Assembly (NCBI GenBank): GCA_030433005.1
Contig: JAUILQ010000051.1
Span: 1-40,194 of the forward strand
Origin: Alphaproteobacteria bacterium
GTDB lineage: Bacteria > Pseudomonadota > Alphaproteobacteria > Kiloniellales > DSM-21159
Direction: 5' to 3'
DNA: 40,194 nucleotides
Positions 16,198 through 24,259 of the stretch are shown here, piece after piece (within the stretch, counting starts at the first letter, position 1; every line of letters starts with the position of its first letter). The translations under genes were made by a program, and so were the position numbers. The notes beneath the pieces were generated by a model that ran no database searches, was not told where the DNA came from, and saw only the letters and a program-made list of their open reading frames with translations.

Positions 16198-16662
16198 CTA
16201 GCGGCGCGACAGCGTCAGCACGATGATGACGTCGTCGAAGACGGGGCTGGTGCCGCCGACTGTGAAGTCGACGGTCACCTCCGCCTCGTCCGCGACCACG
16301 CTGTCGGACAAGGTCCCCTGGGTCACCGCGCCGGCGGTGACGTCCATCGGTGCCGACAGCAGCGTGCTGCCGGCCTCGAGCACGTCGACGGCGAGCGTCG
16401 GGCTGGTGCCGGTCGAGGCGCGGGCCGAGGCCTGGACGCCCAGGACGTCGGCCGGGAACGGCAGCTCGAAGCGCACCGCCGCGGTGGCGTCGGCGTCGAC
16501 CGTCGCGACGTGGAAGGCGACCAGCTGGACGTCCGGCGCGGTCAGCGAGAGGTTCGGCTGGGCGGCCTCGGCCGGCTGCGGCGCCAAGATCAGCAGCGAG
16601 ACCGCCGCCAGGGCGGCCAGGCCGAGGGCGAAAGACGAGAGACGACAGGCAACGGAACGCAT
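16198..16662 (-). CDS. Protein with signal peptide inside the head module
   Basis: A protein of 154 residues with a strong Sec-type signal peptide: MRSVACRLSS, a hydrophobic stretch to about residue 27, and a likely cut after AEA near residue 33. The mature part is rich in Val, Thr, Ala and Asp and looks all-beta, ending VFDDVIIVLTLSRR. It lies between the capsid gene and the connector gene. Capsid proteins assemble in the cytoplasm, so an export signal is out of place. Either it is a membrane or periplasmic protein expressed late, or the hydrophobic N terminus anchors something during assembly. Good start at ATG 16662 with upstream AGGAG. Family unknown. Confidence 0.75.
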   Translation of the reverse strand: MRSVACRLSSFALGLAALAAVSLLILAPQPAEAAQPNLSLTAPDVQLVAFHVATVDADATAAVRFELPFPADVLGVQASARASTGTSPTLAVDVLEAGSTLLSAPMDVTAGAVTQGTLSDSVVADEAEVTVDFTVGGTSPVFDDVIIVLTLSRR

Positions 16663-16690
16663 GGGCGGTCTCCTGTGGGTGAACCCGGTG

Positions 16691-16725
16691 CCCTCCGGCC
16701 GGAGGAAGCGGCTCCGGCCGGAGGG
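16691..16725. other. Strong GC hairpin between capsid and downstream genes
   Basis: Arms CCCTCCGGCCGG (16691-16702) and CCGGCCGGAGGG (16714-16725) enclose an 11-nt loop. Each arm is also palindromic by itself (CCTCCGGCCGGAGG at 16692-16705). It lies about 95 bp after the capsid stop and 30 bp before the next gene. There is no T-run on the minus strand, so it may be an RNA-stability or partial-termination element rather than a classic terminator. The rest of this 158-bp gap holds nothing recognised. Confidence 0.55.
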
Positions 16726-16820
16726 GCTTCGGTTTGGCCTTCCGGGGCGAGCCGCCGTTCCGGCCCGTCCCCATCCAGGCAGCTGAATGGCTGCCCTCAG
16801 CCCGCTCCCTAGGTATCGGG

Positions 16821-18314
16821 TCAGCCGGCGACCACCGACTTGTCGAGGCCGCGGTAGTCCTGGACGGTGCCGCCGTAGATGTGCCGCAGCTTCCAGGTCA
16901 TCGAGTCGTTGGTGAACATCGAGCCGGCGGTCGGGCTGTCCTGGACGAACAGCTCGGGCTCCTCGTTGCCGTCGAGGAAGCCGACCTCGATCATCGGCAC
17001 GTCCGCCGGGTCGGCGGCCAGCGCCCAGTCGTTGGCGTCGGTCCAGTACCAGACCGGCAGGATGTCGAGGGTCAGCGACGCGATGAAGGTCTTGTCGAGC
17101 TCGGTGTTCCGCCGGAACAGGTTGGCCGCCGCTTCCTCGAGCGAATCGGGCACGAGCAGCGAGCGCGGCGGGATCGACAGCTTCTCGGCCGAGCCCGGCT
17201 CCGTCTGGCTCTTCATGCGCAGCCGCGCAGCGGCCAGGCTGGCGGCATCGAGCGCCGCCGCGCCCAGGTTGCCGTGGGTCGCGTGGAACAGGTTCACGCC
17301 GTCGTAGATCACCGGGTTGGTGCGGATGAAGTCGAGCACGAACTTAGAGAGGGTACGCTTGGCCGCGCTCGACAGCTTCTGCGGGATGCGCCGGATCACG
17401 CCGACGTCGTCGTTGCGGATCATCTCCAGCGTCACCGACTCGGTGCCGCCGCGCTTGTCGATCTTATAGGTGGCTTTCTCGTCGCCCGGCGTGGCGAGGG
17501 CGGTGTAGGGCGCCTTCTCCTCGACGATCGGGATGTCCCCGTAGCCGCCGATCTGGGTGCGCTCCTGGGTGCGGAAGTCCTGCACCGGAACGACGGTCGA
17601 GATCCGGCGCCAGACGTCGTAGACGCTCTGGATGCGGTACATCGCCTGCATCCGGCGGGCGATCGAGTCGCCGAGCACGTTCGACAGGGTCGTGCTGTCG
17701 TAGGCCTCGCGGAAGTCGCCGATCGCCAGGGCCTCGCGCAGCCGGGCGCGGTCGCAGTGCTGCAGCTGGCCGGTCACCCGCGTGTCGCCGGTGATCTCGG
17801 TGTAGATCTGCCGGAACGACTGCGCGTGGCGATGATCCCTGTGCTCCGGATCGAAGAAGGCCTCGAGCATCTGCCCGACCTTCTCGGCCCGGGTCTCGCC
17901 GCTCTCGACCTGGATGCCGCCGTTGCCGAGGCCCGAGGGCCGGCCGCTGCGGGTCAGGTCGGTGACCAGGTCCAGGTCCTCGCGCACCGCCTCACGCACC
18001 GCCTCGACCGTCTCGAAGTGGCCGGCCTCGACGCGCGCGACCAGGCGCTCCTTCATCTTGGCCGGCAGCGTCGAGCCGTTGACCGCCTCGCGCATCGCCA
18101 TCTCCTGGCGCACCGCCGCGGCGGCGTCGTCGGCGATCTTCTTCGGGTCGATCGCCTGGCCGCCGGTGCCCGGCTTCGGGTCGGCCGGATCGGGCTCGCC
18201 GGCGAGCGCCTCGGTCAGGCGCGCCTCCAGCTGCTCGTCGGTCAGGCCCGCGGCCTCGTCCTTCTTCAGCAGGCCCTTCTTCGTCAGGGCCTCGATCAGT
18301 CGCTCGCGCCACAT
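16821..18314 (-). CDS. Possible separate scaffold-capsid product from an internal start
   Basis: Met295 of the fusion (ATG at 18314, MWRERLIEALTKKGLL) is preceded by an AGAGGA ribosome site with 7 nt spacing, coded by the EEED residues just before it. Translation from here would give about 497 residues: scaffold plus capsid without protease. That would supply the large excess of capsid over protease that assembly needs, as Mu and lambda do with nested genes. This is inference from sequence. Confidence 0.5.
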   Translation of the reverse strand: MWRERLIEALTKKGLLKKDEAAGLTDEQLEARLTEALAGEPDPADPKPGTGGQAIDPKKIADDAAAAVRQEMAMREAVNGSTLPAKMKERLVARVEAGHFETVEAVREAVREDLDLVTDLTRSGRPSGLGNGGIQVESGETRAEKVGQMLEAFFDPEHRDHRHAQSFRQIYTEITGDTRVTGQLQHCDRARLREALAIGDFREAYDSTTLSNVLGDSIARRMQAMYRIQSVYDVWRRISTVVPVQDFRTQERTQIGGYGDIPIVEEKAPYTALATPGDEKATYKIDKRGGTESVTLEMIRNDDVGVIRRIPQKLSSAAKRTLSKFVLDFIRTNPVIYDGVNLFHATHGNLGAAALDAASLAAARLRMKSQTEPGSAEKLSIPPRSLLVPDSLEEAAANLFRRNTELDKTFIASLTLDILPVWYWTDANDWALAADPADVPMIEVGFLDGNEEPELFVQDSPTAGSMFTNDSMTWKLRHIYGGTVQDYRGLDKSVVAG

Positions 18315-19196
18315 GGCGTTGTCCTCTTCCTCGGGTGACTGCTGAGCTTCGAGCAGCTGCAGGACCTCGCCGCCGGCACCCGGCTCGACGATGACGTCCA
18401 CGCTGTTGACCTTCAGGAACTTGCGGGCTTCGCGCAGCACGGCGCCGCCGACCCTGCGCCGCGCGACCAGGCACCGCGCGTCGATCGAGAAGCCGAAGAG
18501 CCCGCCGAGGCCGCGGTCGACCGCCTCGCGCATCATCGTCGCCTCGGGGCTCTCGGCCGAGATCACGTCCAGACGGGCCCGGATCTCGCCCTGGTCGGTG
18601 CCGGCGCCTTCGACGAAGCGCGCCTCGGTCAGCCGGCCGAGCAGGTTGCGCACCGACTTGCCCTTGCCCGCCAGGTGCTCCTCGTCGCTCTTGACCAGCA
18701 CGCGGCAGTTCTCGAACAGCGGCACCGCCTCGCGCAGCACCGCGTCGGGGTAGTAGTTGCCGTTGCCGCTGGCGCCGGCCTTGACGATGCGGATCTCGAA
18801 CGCGAGCCCGGCCTTGGGGTCGGCGGCCTCGATCACCTTGACGACGGCGCCCGGCAGCTCGGCCTGGTCGCCGGCGGCCTCGGTCACGCCGGCGACCGGC
18901 TGCCAGGCCTGGGCGACCTCGGTCGGCGCGCCGATCGTCACGTCGCCCTCGGTGACGCTGTAGGGGTAGCGGTAGAACTTGCCGTCGCGCTTGGCGACGA
19001 AGGTGTCCGCGAACAGCGCGACCACCCAGACCCAGGGATCGTCGTCGCCGGCGGTCTTGAAGATCTCGCGCAGCTTCGCGTCGAGGATCTGCTCGACCTC
19101 GCTGAAGCTGCGCTGCACGGCCTCGCGGATCGCCTCGGGGCCGATCGCGACGCCGGCGGCCGGCAGCTTCGCGGCCAGGCGCTTCTTGCGCTTCAT
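16821..19196 (-). CDS. Prohead protease / scaffold / major capsid fusion protein
   Basis: A protein of 791 residues. Residues 1-100 are an N-terminal part of unclear role. Residues 105-275 look like a prohead protease domain (VVKVIEAADPKAGLAFEIRI, YYPDAVLREAVPLFENCRVL, FGFSIDARC). Residues 285-440 are charged and helical, scaffold-like. Residues about 460-791 are a major capsid domain (HRHAQSFRQIYTEITGD, LAIGDFREAYDSTTLSNVLG, LFHATHGNLG). In Mu these are separate genes (I/Z and T). A single fused frame is known in other phages. The protease presumably cuts itself and the scaffold away after assembly. There is a good internal start at 18314. Confidence 0.88.
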   Translation of the reverse strand: MKRKKRLAAKLPAAGVAIGPEAIREAVQRSFSEVEQILDAKLREIFKTAGDDDPWVWVVALFADTFVAKRDGKFYRYPYSVTEGDVTIGAPTEVAQAWQPVAGVTEAAGDQAELPGAVVKVIEAADPKAGLAFEIRIVKAGASGNGNYYPDAVLREAVPLFENCRVLVKSDEEHLAGKGKSVRNLLGRLTEARFVEGAGTDQGEIRARLDVISAESPEATMMREAVDRGLGGLFGFSIDARCLVARRRVGGAVLREARKFLKVNSVDVIVEPGAGGEVLQLLEAQQSPEEEDNAMWRERLIEALTKKGLLKKDEAAGLTDEQLEARLTEALAGEPDPADPKPGTGGQAIDPKKIADDAAAAVRQEMAMREAVNGSTLPAKMKERLVARVEAGHFETVEAVREAVREDLDLVTDLTRSGRPSGLGNGGIQVESGETRAEKVGQMLEAFFDPEHRDHRHAQSFRQIYTEITGDTRVTGQLQHCDRARLREALAIGDFREAYDSTTLSNVLGDSIARRMQAMYRIQSVYDVWRRISTVVPVQDFRTQERTQIGGYGDIPIVEEKAPYTALATPGDEKATYKIDKRGGTESVTLEMIRNDDVGVIRRIPQKLSSAAKRTLSKFVLDFIRTNPVIYDGVNLFHATHGNLGAAALDAASLAAARLRMKSQTEPGSAEKLSIPPRSLLVPDSLEEAAANLFRRNTELDKTFIASLTLDILPVWYWTDANDWALAADPADVPMIEVGFLDGNEEPELFVQDSPTAGSMFTNDSMTWKLRHIYGGTVQDYRGLDKSVVAG

Positions 19197-19209
19197 GCCG
19201 GGCGCTCCG

Positions 19210-19497
19210 CTACTTCGGCGCCGGGCCGCGGAAGCGCTGCCCGTCGACCGTCACCACGACGAGCTCGTCGCCGACCTGGTTGACGGCGAAGAGATCCTCG
19301 GCCTTCGCCTTGCGGGTCGAGGCGACCAGGCCCTTGGCGCCGGCCCGCGCGACCAGCACCGGCTCGGTGACCAGCGCCAGCGCCGCGGCCGTCCGGTCGA
19401 GCGGCCGGGCGGGCTTCTTGCCGCCGGCCTTCTTGTCGCTGCCCTTGTCCTCAGACGCCGTCGCGCCCTCGGCGGCCTTGGTCTCGGTCTCGGCCAT
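19210..19497 (-). CDS. Small hypothetical protein, first gene of the capsid operon
   Basis: A protein of 95 residues. The N-terminal third is low-complexity and charged (MAETETKAAEGATASEDKGS followed by a Lys/Gly run). The C-terminal part is beta-like (DELVVVTVDGQRFRG). It begins the operon behind the proposed late promoter at 19559-19604 and ends 13 bp before the capsid fusion. It could be a head decoration or assembly protein; no family recognised. Start ATG 19497. Confidence 0.65.
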   Translation of the reverse strand: MAETETKAAEGATASEDKGSDKKAGGKKPARPLDRTAAALALVTEPVLVARAGAKGLVASTRKAKAEDLFAVNQVGDELVVVTVDGQRFRGPAPK

Positions 19498-19906
19498 GTT
19501 CGGCTCCGCTCCCTGGCAGTCGTCTGCGCCGGGCTGGACCGCCCGACGAACCTTCGGCAGAGTACGTGCGGCCGGCGGATGGCGGCGGGGTCACTGAAGT
19601 GACCGCCACACCCGCGAAGCCTGGTAGAGGCCCCGAAGCCTCGTCGGCCGGGCAAGCACCGCCCCCAGGATATGCCTCCGAACGCTTTCGAACGCCGCTG
19701 AGGGGCCTTCCGCGGCTTCCGGCTAGGGTCGGACGGCCCCGGCAGCGGACTCGCCCGCTCAGCGGCCCGCAAATCGGCTTCTCAATTGACGGCGTTGTCG
19801 GCCGCGGTCGGGCGGCCTATCGTCGGCGTCAGATGGCGTGGTTGGGCCGCTCCCCCAGCACCATTGCCGGACGACGGCCGCGGACGGCGCGGCTAGTCTC
19901 CCCGCC
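19498..19906. other. 409-bp noncoding region at the middle of the prophage
   Basis: No convincing gene is seen on either strand. It holds the proposed late promoter (19559-19604) near its downstream side, a short stem-loop GCCGCG-N5-CGCGGC at 19877-19893 just after the minor head gene, and otherwise GC-rich sequence without clear repeats. It lies within about 200-600 bp of the exact centre of the prophage (about 20096), where Mu carries its strong gyrase site. Confidence 0.6.
19559..19604 (-). promoter_or_regulatory. Proposed activator-dependent late promoter (PI-like) of the capsid operon
   Basis: On the minus strand: the perfect dyad GGTCAC-ttca-GTGACC (19604-19589), then 24 bp, then TACTCT (19564-19559) as a -10-like element. 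The first gene starts about 55 bp after the predicted start point. No -35 box is seen, as expected for a Mor/C-type promoter. The identical layout occurs at 25996-26041. In Mu, promoter PI lies in front of the protease gene at this place. Confidence 0.7.
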
Positions 19907-20794
19907 TCAGCTCCCGCCGCGCAGCTCCGCCGCGCGCCGCTTGTTGGCGTCGCCGGCCAGCTCGGCGTCGGTGAAGGGCCGGGCGGCGGGATGGCTGACC
20001 TCCCAGCTCTCCATGATCGGCAGCGAGACGCAGCCGCAGTTGACCGTGTTCTGCGGCGTCGCGTCGGGATCGCGCGGGTACATCAGCTTCTCGCCGCCGA
20101 CCAGGAAGGGATCGTTCGGCGCCTGCTGCTGCCCGTCCGCCAGGTCGTGGGTCAGGCGGCTGTGCAGCTTGCCGGACCGACGCCATTGCTTGCGCAGCCC
20201 CGGCAGCACCTGGCCGGCCTGCAGCATCCGCTCGTGGCCGGCGGTCGAGTAGGCGCGGCCCAGCTCGGTGCGGACCACGGTCAGCGCCCGGCCGGTGCCG
20301 CCCTCGAGGTGGCCGCGGACGACCTCGATCGCCTTGAAGGGCTCCTGCAGGCCGACGATCACCTTGCCGAGCTCGCGGTTGACGCGGCCGACCAGCTCGG
20401 CCGAGATCCCTTCGATGCGGCTGGTCATGAAGCTGCGCATGGCGAGCAGCTGGCGCGGGTCAGGACTCGAGAAGAGCGCGGCGAGCCGGATCTCGCCGGC
20501 GGCGAGCGGTCCGTCGATCGACTGCACGCCGGCCTGCCACCAGGCCTCGGCCTTCGCGTCGGCCGCCTGCGCGGCGCCCTTGCCGAAGGCAGCGAGCTGC
20601 TCGCGCACGCCGGCGTGCAGCTCACCGAGGCGCCAGCGCTGATAGTCGCTCGGCTGCGCGGCGAGCAGCCGGGTGATCTCCCGGTCGGCCTCCTCGAGGA
20701 GCTTGCGGACCTCGCCCGTCGTCTGGCGCTCGAGTCGCTTCAGCTCGGCGATCGACGCGTTGCGCGCGCGCCGGAAGTCGTCGGCCCGCGACAT
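19907..20794 (-). CDS. Minor head / head morphogenesis protein (Mu gp30/F-like)
   Basis: A protein of 295 residues. A helical N terminus (DDFRRARNASIAELKRLERQ) is followed by a C-terminal Mu-F-type domain with VVRTELGRAYSTAGHERM, a W..S.....R..H..L.DG region (KQWRRSGKLHSRLTHDLADG) and the terminal PQNTVNCGCVSLPI. Such proteins are needed for head assembly and sit near the portal vertex. It follows the portal gene by 8 bp. The start ATG 20794 is the obvious one. Confidence 0.92.
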   Translation of the reverse strand: MSRADDFRRARNASIAELKRLERQTTGEVRKLLEEADREITRLLAAQPSDYQRWRLGELHAGVREQLAAFGKGAAQAADAKAEAWWQAGVQSIDGPLAAGEIRLAALFSSPDPRQLLAMRSFMTSRIEGISAELVGRVNRELGKVIVGLQEPFKAIEVVRGHLEGGTGRALTVVRTELGRAYSTAGHERMLQAGQVLPGLRKQWRRSGKLHSRLTHDLADGQQQAPNDPFLVGGEKLMYPRDPDATPQNTVNCGCVSLPIMESWEVSHPAARPFTDAELAGDANKRRAAELRGGS

Positions 20795-20802
20795 GGCGCG
20801 GC

Positions 20803-22293
20803 CTACTCGGCCGCCTGCTGCGCGGCCTGGTCGCCGCCCGGATCTCCCGCCGGATCGGGCGGGATGCTGCCGTAGACGTCGTCGGCCTGGCGGCGCCGCG
20901 CGTCCTCGCGGGCCTTCTTCAGCTCGTCGGCCGGGTCGACCTCGGCGCCGATGAAGCCGGCCGCCAGCGCCAGCAGCTGGACCCCGGTCTCCTCGCTCAT
21001 GACCTCGTTCTGGATGCCGATCGTCACGGCCTGGGCGATCGCCTGCACGGCGCTCGCCATCTTCGCGGCGTCCGGCGTGTTGAGCGCCGGCCAGACGACG
21101 CGGAAGCCGTGCTTGGCGCGATCGTAGGCACCGCCCTCGGCGCGCAGGCGCTGGCGGATCGCGAAGCGGCCCATGGTCTGAAGCATCGCGGTCAGGGTGC
21201 GCTGGCGCATGACCAGGAGCTTGAGCGTCGGCTCGTCCATTTCGCCGGCGGTCGCCCTGTTGACGTCGCCGCCGCCGCCGAACCAGTGCTCGGGCAGGCC
21301 CATGCCGCCGAGGATGTGGTTGCGGAACAGCCGGCCGAAGCCGCTGCCGTCGCCGGCCTTGAGGTCCGGCGTGACGGCGCCCCACTCCTCGCTGTCGTTG
21401 TGCACCCGGGTCGAGCCCGGCGCCGGCGCGAAGATCTGCTTCGCCCGCTCGGCGACCTGATCCGGCGTGGCCCCGCGCAAGGTGACGTCCCAGATGAAGG
21501 CGCGCAGCTGCTCCCAGCGCTCGAGCTCGGCCCAGAGGGCGGCGTCGAAGTTGTCGACCCAGTCGGCGACCGACATCAGGTCCGGCGCGCCGCGCGTCGC
21601 GGTCGAGAGCGCGTTGATCCGGAAATAGAAGGCGTCTCCGTCCGCGTAGCTCTCGCGCAGCGCCTGTGTCTGCTCGCTGAAGAGATCCTCGTCGGCGCCG
21701 TTGACGATGATCCGGTAGCGCTTCTTGTAGGTGAAGGCGTCCGGGCGCAGCGACAGGCCGATGCCCTGCGTCGCGTTGTCCGGATCGGTCAGCACCGACT
21801 CGATCTCGCTCGGGTCGATCGAGGCGACGCGGACAAGCCCGTTGGGCGCGACGAAGGCCGGCAGCGCCAGCTCGCCGAACAGGTGCAGCTCGCGCGCCAT
21901 CTGCTCGAACTTCGTGTCCAGGTCGTTGATCGGGTCCTGCCACCAGTCCTCGAGCCACGCCTGGACCGGCCCCTCGGCGTCGTCGGCCTGGAAGGTCACG
22001 CCCTCGCCGAGCAGGAAGGCGAGGCGGATCTCGATCAGCCAGTGCGCCAGCGGGTTGGTCCGCCAGAGGTAGACCGACAGCTCCTGCGCGCGCCTCAGCG
22101 TCGGCGGCGCCAGGTCGCGCTGCTTCTGGCCGACCTTGCGCCAGTCGTTCTCGTCGGCGTCGATGGTCTGGCCGGCCGCCTCGCGCAAGGCGACCTCGCC
22201 CAGCTGCGGCTCGACGCGGGCGGGCTCGGCCGGCGCCACGCGGAGCGCCTCGAGGTCGGCGCCGGTGGCGGCGCGCAGGCGGCTAAGGGCCAT
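20803..22293 (-). CDS. Portal protein
   Basis: A protein of 496 residues located between large terminase and minor head protein, as portal genes usually are. Typical portal features are seen: YLWRTNPLAHWLIEIRLAFL near residue 74, an acidic/Trp segment (AWLEDWWQDPINDLD), FGELALPAF, ASIDPSEIESV, and later LGGMGLPEHWFGGGGDVNRATA. It forms the ring for DNA entry and exit. The C terminus is low-complexity and acidic. It belongs to the portal fold but does not look like a plain Mu gp29 (DUF935) copy. Confidence 0.9.
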   Translation of the reverse strand: MALSRLRAATGADLEALRVAPAEPARVEPQLGEVALREAAGQTIDADENDWRKVGQKQRDLAPPTLRRAQELSVYLWRTNPLAHWLIEIRLAFLLGEGVTFQADDAEGPVQAWLEDWWQDPINDLDTKFEQMARELHLFGELALPAFVAPNGLVRVASIDPSEIESVLTDPDNATQGIGLSLRPDAFTYKKRYRIIVNGADEDLFSEQTQALRESYADGDAFYFRINALSTATRGAPDLMSVADWVDNFDAALWAELERWEQLRAFIWDVTLRGATPDQVAERAKQIFAPAPGSTRVHNDSEEWGAVTPDLKAGDGSGFGRLFRNHILGGMGLPEHWFGGGGDVNRATAGEMDEPTLKLLVMRQRTLTAMLQTMGRFAIRQRLRAEGGAYDRAKHGFRVVWPALNTPDAAKMASAVQAIAQAVTIGIQNEVMSEETGVQLLALAAGFIGAEVDPADELKKAREDARRRQADDVYGSIPPDPAGDPGGDQAAQQAAE

Positions 22294-22296
22294 GGG

Positions 22297-23688
22297 TCAC
22301 ATACTCCCGATGAAGCGCCGGCGCCGGCCGGTCTCGCCGCGCACCGCCGGCACGGGACGGTCGAGGAGGCGCGGCCGGTCCGCCTGTGCCGAGCGGTAGG
22401 TGCCGGGCTCCGCGGTGTTGGTCGCGCCCGCCGGCGGCGGCGTCGGATCGCTGGCGGCGGTGGCGGCGAGGAAGCACGCCCAGGCGCGGTCGGCGTGGCC
22501 GCCGGCGTCGGAATCGGCGACGAAGCGCGGCGTGCCGGTCGGCCCGAGGATCTTCTTCAGCTTGTGCAGGTCGGCGCGCAGCCGGACGTCGCCGCCTGGG
22601 ATGCGGATGCGCCGGTCCTCGAAGGCCTGCTTTCCGGCCGTCGCCAGCACCAGCTTGTTGCCCGGCGTGAACAGCACGCCCTCGACGCGCAGCTCGCCGT
22701 AGCGGCGCTTCGCGTCCTCGACCGGCTTCTCGCCCATGCCGGTCTGGTCCATCGAGAGGCGCGCCACCCGGTAGCGCCCGAACAGCTCGTCCATGACCGC
22801 GTCGTGTTCGGCGAACTTCGCGCGCTTCAGCACTCGGACCTCGCGGGTCCAGAGCACGTCGCCGACCTCCTCGAGGACCCAGGCGACCCAGAGGTCGTTG
22901 CGCGCCGCGATGTCGTTGCCGATGTAGCAGGCGCCGCCCTGGTAGAGATCCGGCCGGCCGGCCTCGTCGTCCTCGGCCGAGGTGATCAGGTCGTAGGGCA
23001 GCCAGGCGCTCGCCTCGTCGAGCCACTGGCACTCGTACTCCTGCGCCCAGGCGTCCTCGTCGGCCAGGCCCTCGCGCAGCTCCTCGGCATCGCGCGGCAG
23101 ACCGTCGGCGATCGCGTCGTGGATGGTGACGACGTGGCGCGACCAGCGGTCGTCGTCGGCCGTCATCAGCTCATAGAACTTGTTGCCCTTGCCCTTCGGG
23201 GTCGAGGTGATGACCAGGCGGTAGCCGGCGGAGATCACCGGGAACAGCGCCGCCCAGATCTCCCGGCTGTCCTTGTGGATCGCGAACTCGTCGAGGTAGG
23301 TGTTGGCGGAGTAGCCGCGGGCCGTGTCGGGGTTCGCCGGCAGCGCGACGCACCAGTGCTCGTCGCTGATCCGCACCTCGTAGCTCTTGAAGGCCTGGTC
23401 GCCGAAGGAGACCTCGGCCTCGAGCTCCTTGAAGGCGACGTCGTAGGCCTTGAGGTGCGCGATCAGGGCGCGGAGGTTCTCCTTCGACTGCCGCTCGCCG
23501 CGGGACAGCATCAGCCAGGGCGCGGGCCGCCCCTCGACCAGGCCGCCAGCCAGGTCGTCGGCCATGTCGAGCGTCGTCGAGAAGGTCTTGCCGACCTGGC
23601 GCGACCACATGCCGATCTTGAAGCGCGAGCGGTCGCCGATCCAGCGGCGCTGGTAGCCGTAGAGCGCGTAGTCGCGGATCGACTTCAT
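22297..23688 (-). CDS. Terminase large subunit (Mu gp28-like)
   Basis: A protein of 463 residues. It is the DNA-packaging motor and nuclease. The ATPase part shows a Walker A-like SRQVGKTF (29-36), preceded by the aromatic YGYQRRWIGDRS, and a Walker B YLDEFA with acidic pair D133/E134. The motif ITSTPKGKGNKFYEL follows, and the nuclease domain carries GNDIAARNDLW and MDQTGMGEKP. Mu-type headful packaging cuts into flanking host DNA. It lies between the small subunit and the portal. Confidence 0.95.
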   Translation of the reverse strand: MKSIRDYALYGYQRRWIGDRSRFKIGMWSRQVGKTFSTTLDMADDLAGGLVEGRPAPWLMLSRGERQSKENLRALIAHLKAYDVAFKELEAEVSFGDQAFKSYEVRISDEHWCVALPANPDTARGYSANTYLDEFAIHKDSREIWAALFPVISAGYRLVITSTPKGKGNKFYELMTADDDRWSRHVVTIHDAIADGLPRDAEELREGLADEDAWAQEYECQWLDEASAWLPYDLITSAEDDEAGRPDLYQGGACYIGNDIAARNDLWVAWVLEEVGDVLWTREVRVLKRAKFAEHDAVMDELFGRYRVARLSMDQTGMGEKPVEDAKRRYGELRVEGVLFTPGNKLVLATAGKQAFEDRRIRIPGGDVRLRADLHKLKKILGPTGTPRFVADSDAGGHADRAWACFLAATAASDPTPPPAGATNTAEPGTYRSAQADRPRLLDRPVPAVRGETGRRRRFIGSM

Positions 23689-23697
23689 GGGGCCCGG

Positions 23698-24252
23698 CTA
23701 CCGGATCAGGCCGAGCTCGCTGCGGATCTGCTCGAGCGCATCCTTGCCGAGCGTCACGCCGGCCTTGGCCGCACCCTTCTGCGCCGCGGCGATCGCCGCC
23801 TTGACCACGTCCTCGATGACCTGCTGGCGGATCTTCACCTCATAGTCCTGGTCGTAGCGGAGGGCCTTGCCCAGCTCGGCGAGCCCCTTGCCGAGCTGCA
23901 TGATCGACTGCGGGTCGAGCACGGCGTCTTCGGCCTGGACCTTGGCCAGCAGGTCGAACACCAGGCCGCGGGTCATCTCGACCAGCAGGCGGCCTTGCTC
24001 GCCCTGCGTAGCCGCGTCGCCCAGCTTCTGGACCAGGGCCTCAGTGACCTGACGCGACTCGCGCAACCGCCTGGCGACCTGGTCGAAGTTCTGAGCGTAG
24101 CGGCCGACGCTCGAGCGCGAGATGTCGTAGCCGTGGCCCTCGAGCCAGAGGACCAGGCCGTCGATCGACAGGCGCCCCGAGGCCAGCAGCCGGTTGAACT
24201 CGGCCAGGTCCGCCGGCGACAGCTCGGTCTGGATCTTCGGCTTCTGCGGCAT
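23698..24252 (-). CDS. DUF3486 protein, probable small terminase (Mu gp27-like)
   Basis: A protein of 184 residues. It has an N-terminal HTH-like part (LLASGRLSIDGLVLWLEGHG then ISRSSVGRYAQNF) and a long helical body ending in EQIRSELGL. This is the DUF3486 pattern of Mu-like phages, thought to be the DNA-recognising small terminase subunit. It sits immediately before the large subunit. Confidence 0.92.
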   Translation of the reverse strand: MPQKPKIQTELSPADLAEFNRLLASGRLSIDGLVLWLEGHGYDISRSSVGRYAQNFDQVARRLRESRQVTEALVQKLGDAATQGEQGRLLVEMTRGLVFDLLAKVQAEDAVLDPQSIMQLGKGLAELGKALRYDQDYEVKIRQQVIEDVVKAAIAAAQKGAAKAGVTLGKDALEQIRSELGLIR

Positions 24253-24259
24253 GGCGGCC

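Noticed and set aside
17772..17787. Near copy of the late dyad (14 of 16 bases) inside the capsid gene
   Set aside because: It is explained by codons for V-T-R-V, has no intact second arm and no gap or gene start behind it.
18882..18897. Another near copy of the dyad (one mismatch) inside the capsid fusion
   Set aside because: It lies within protein-coding sequence far from any gene start. The arms differ by one base, and I treat it as chance unless binding is shown.
19907..22293. Fusion of portal and minor head frames
   Set aside because: An open frame antecedent to the minor head ATG runs through the portal gene in another phase, but the portal is clear in its own frame and the ATG at 20794 gives a normal family start.
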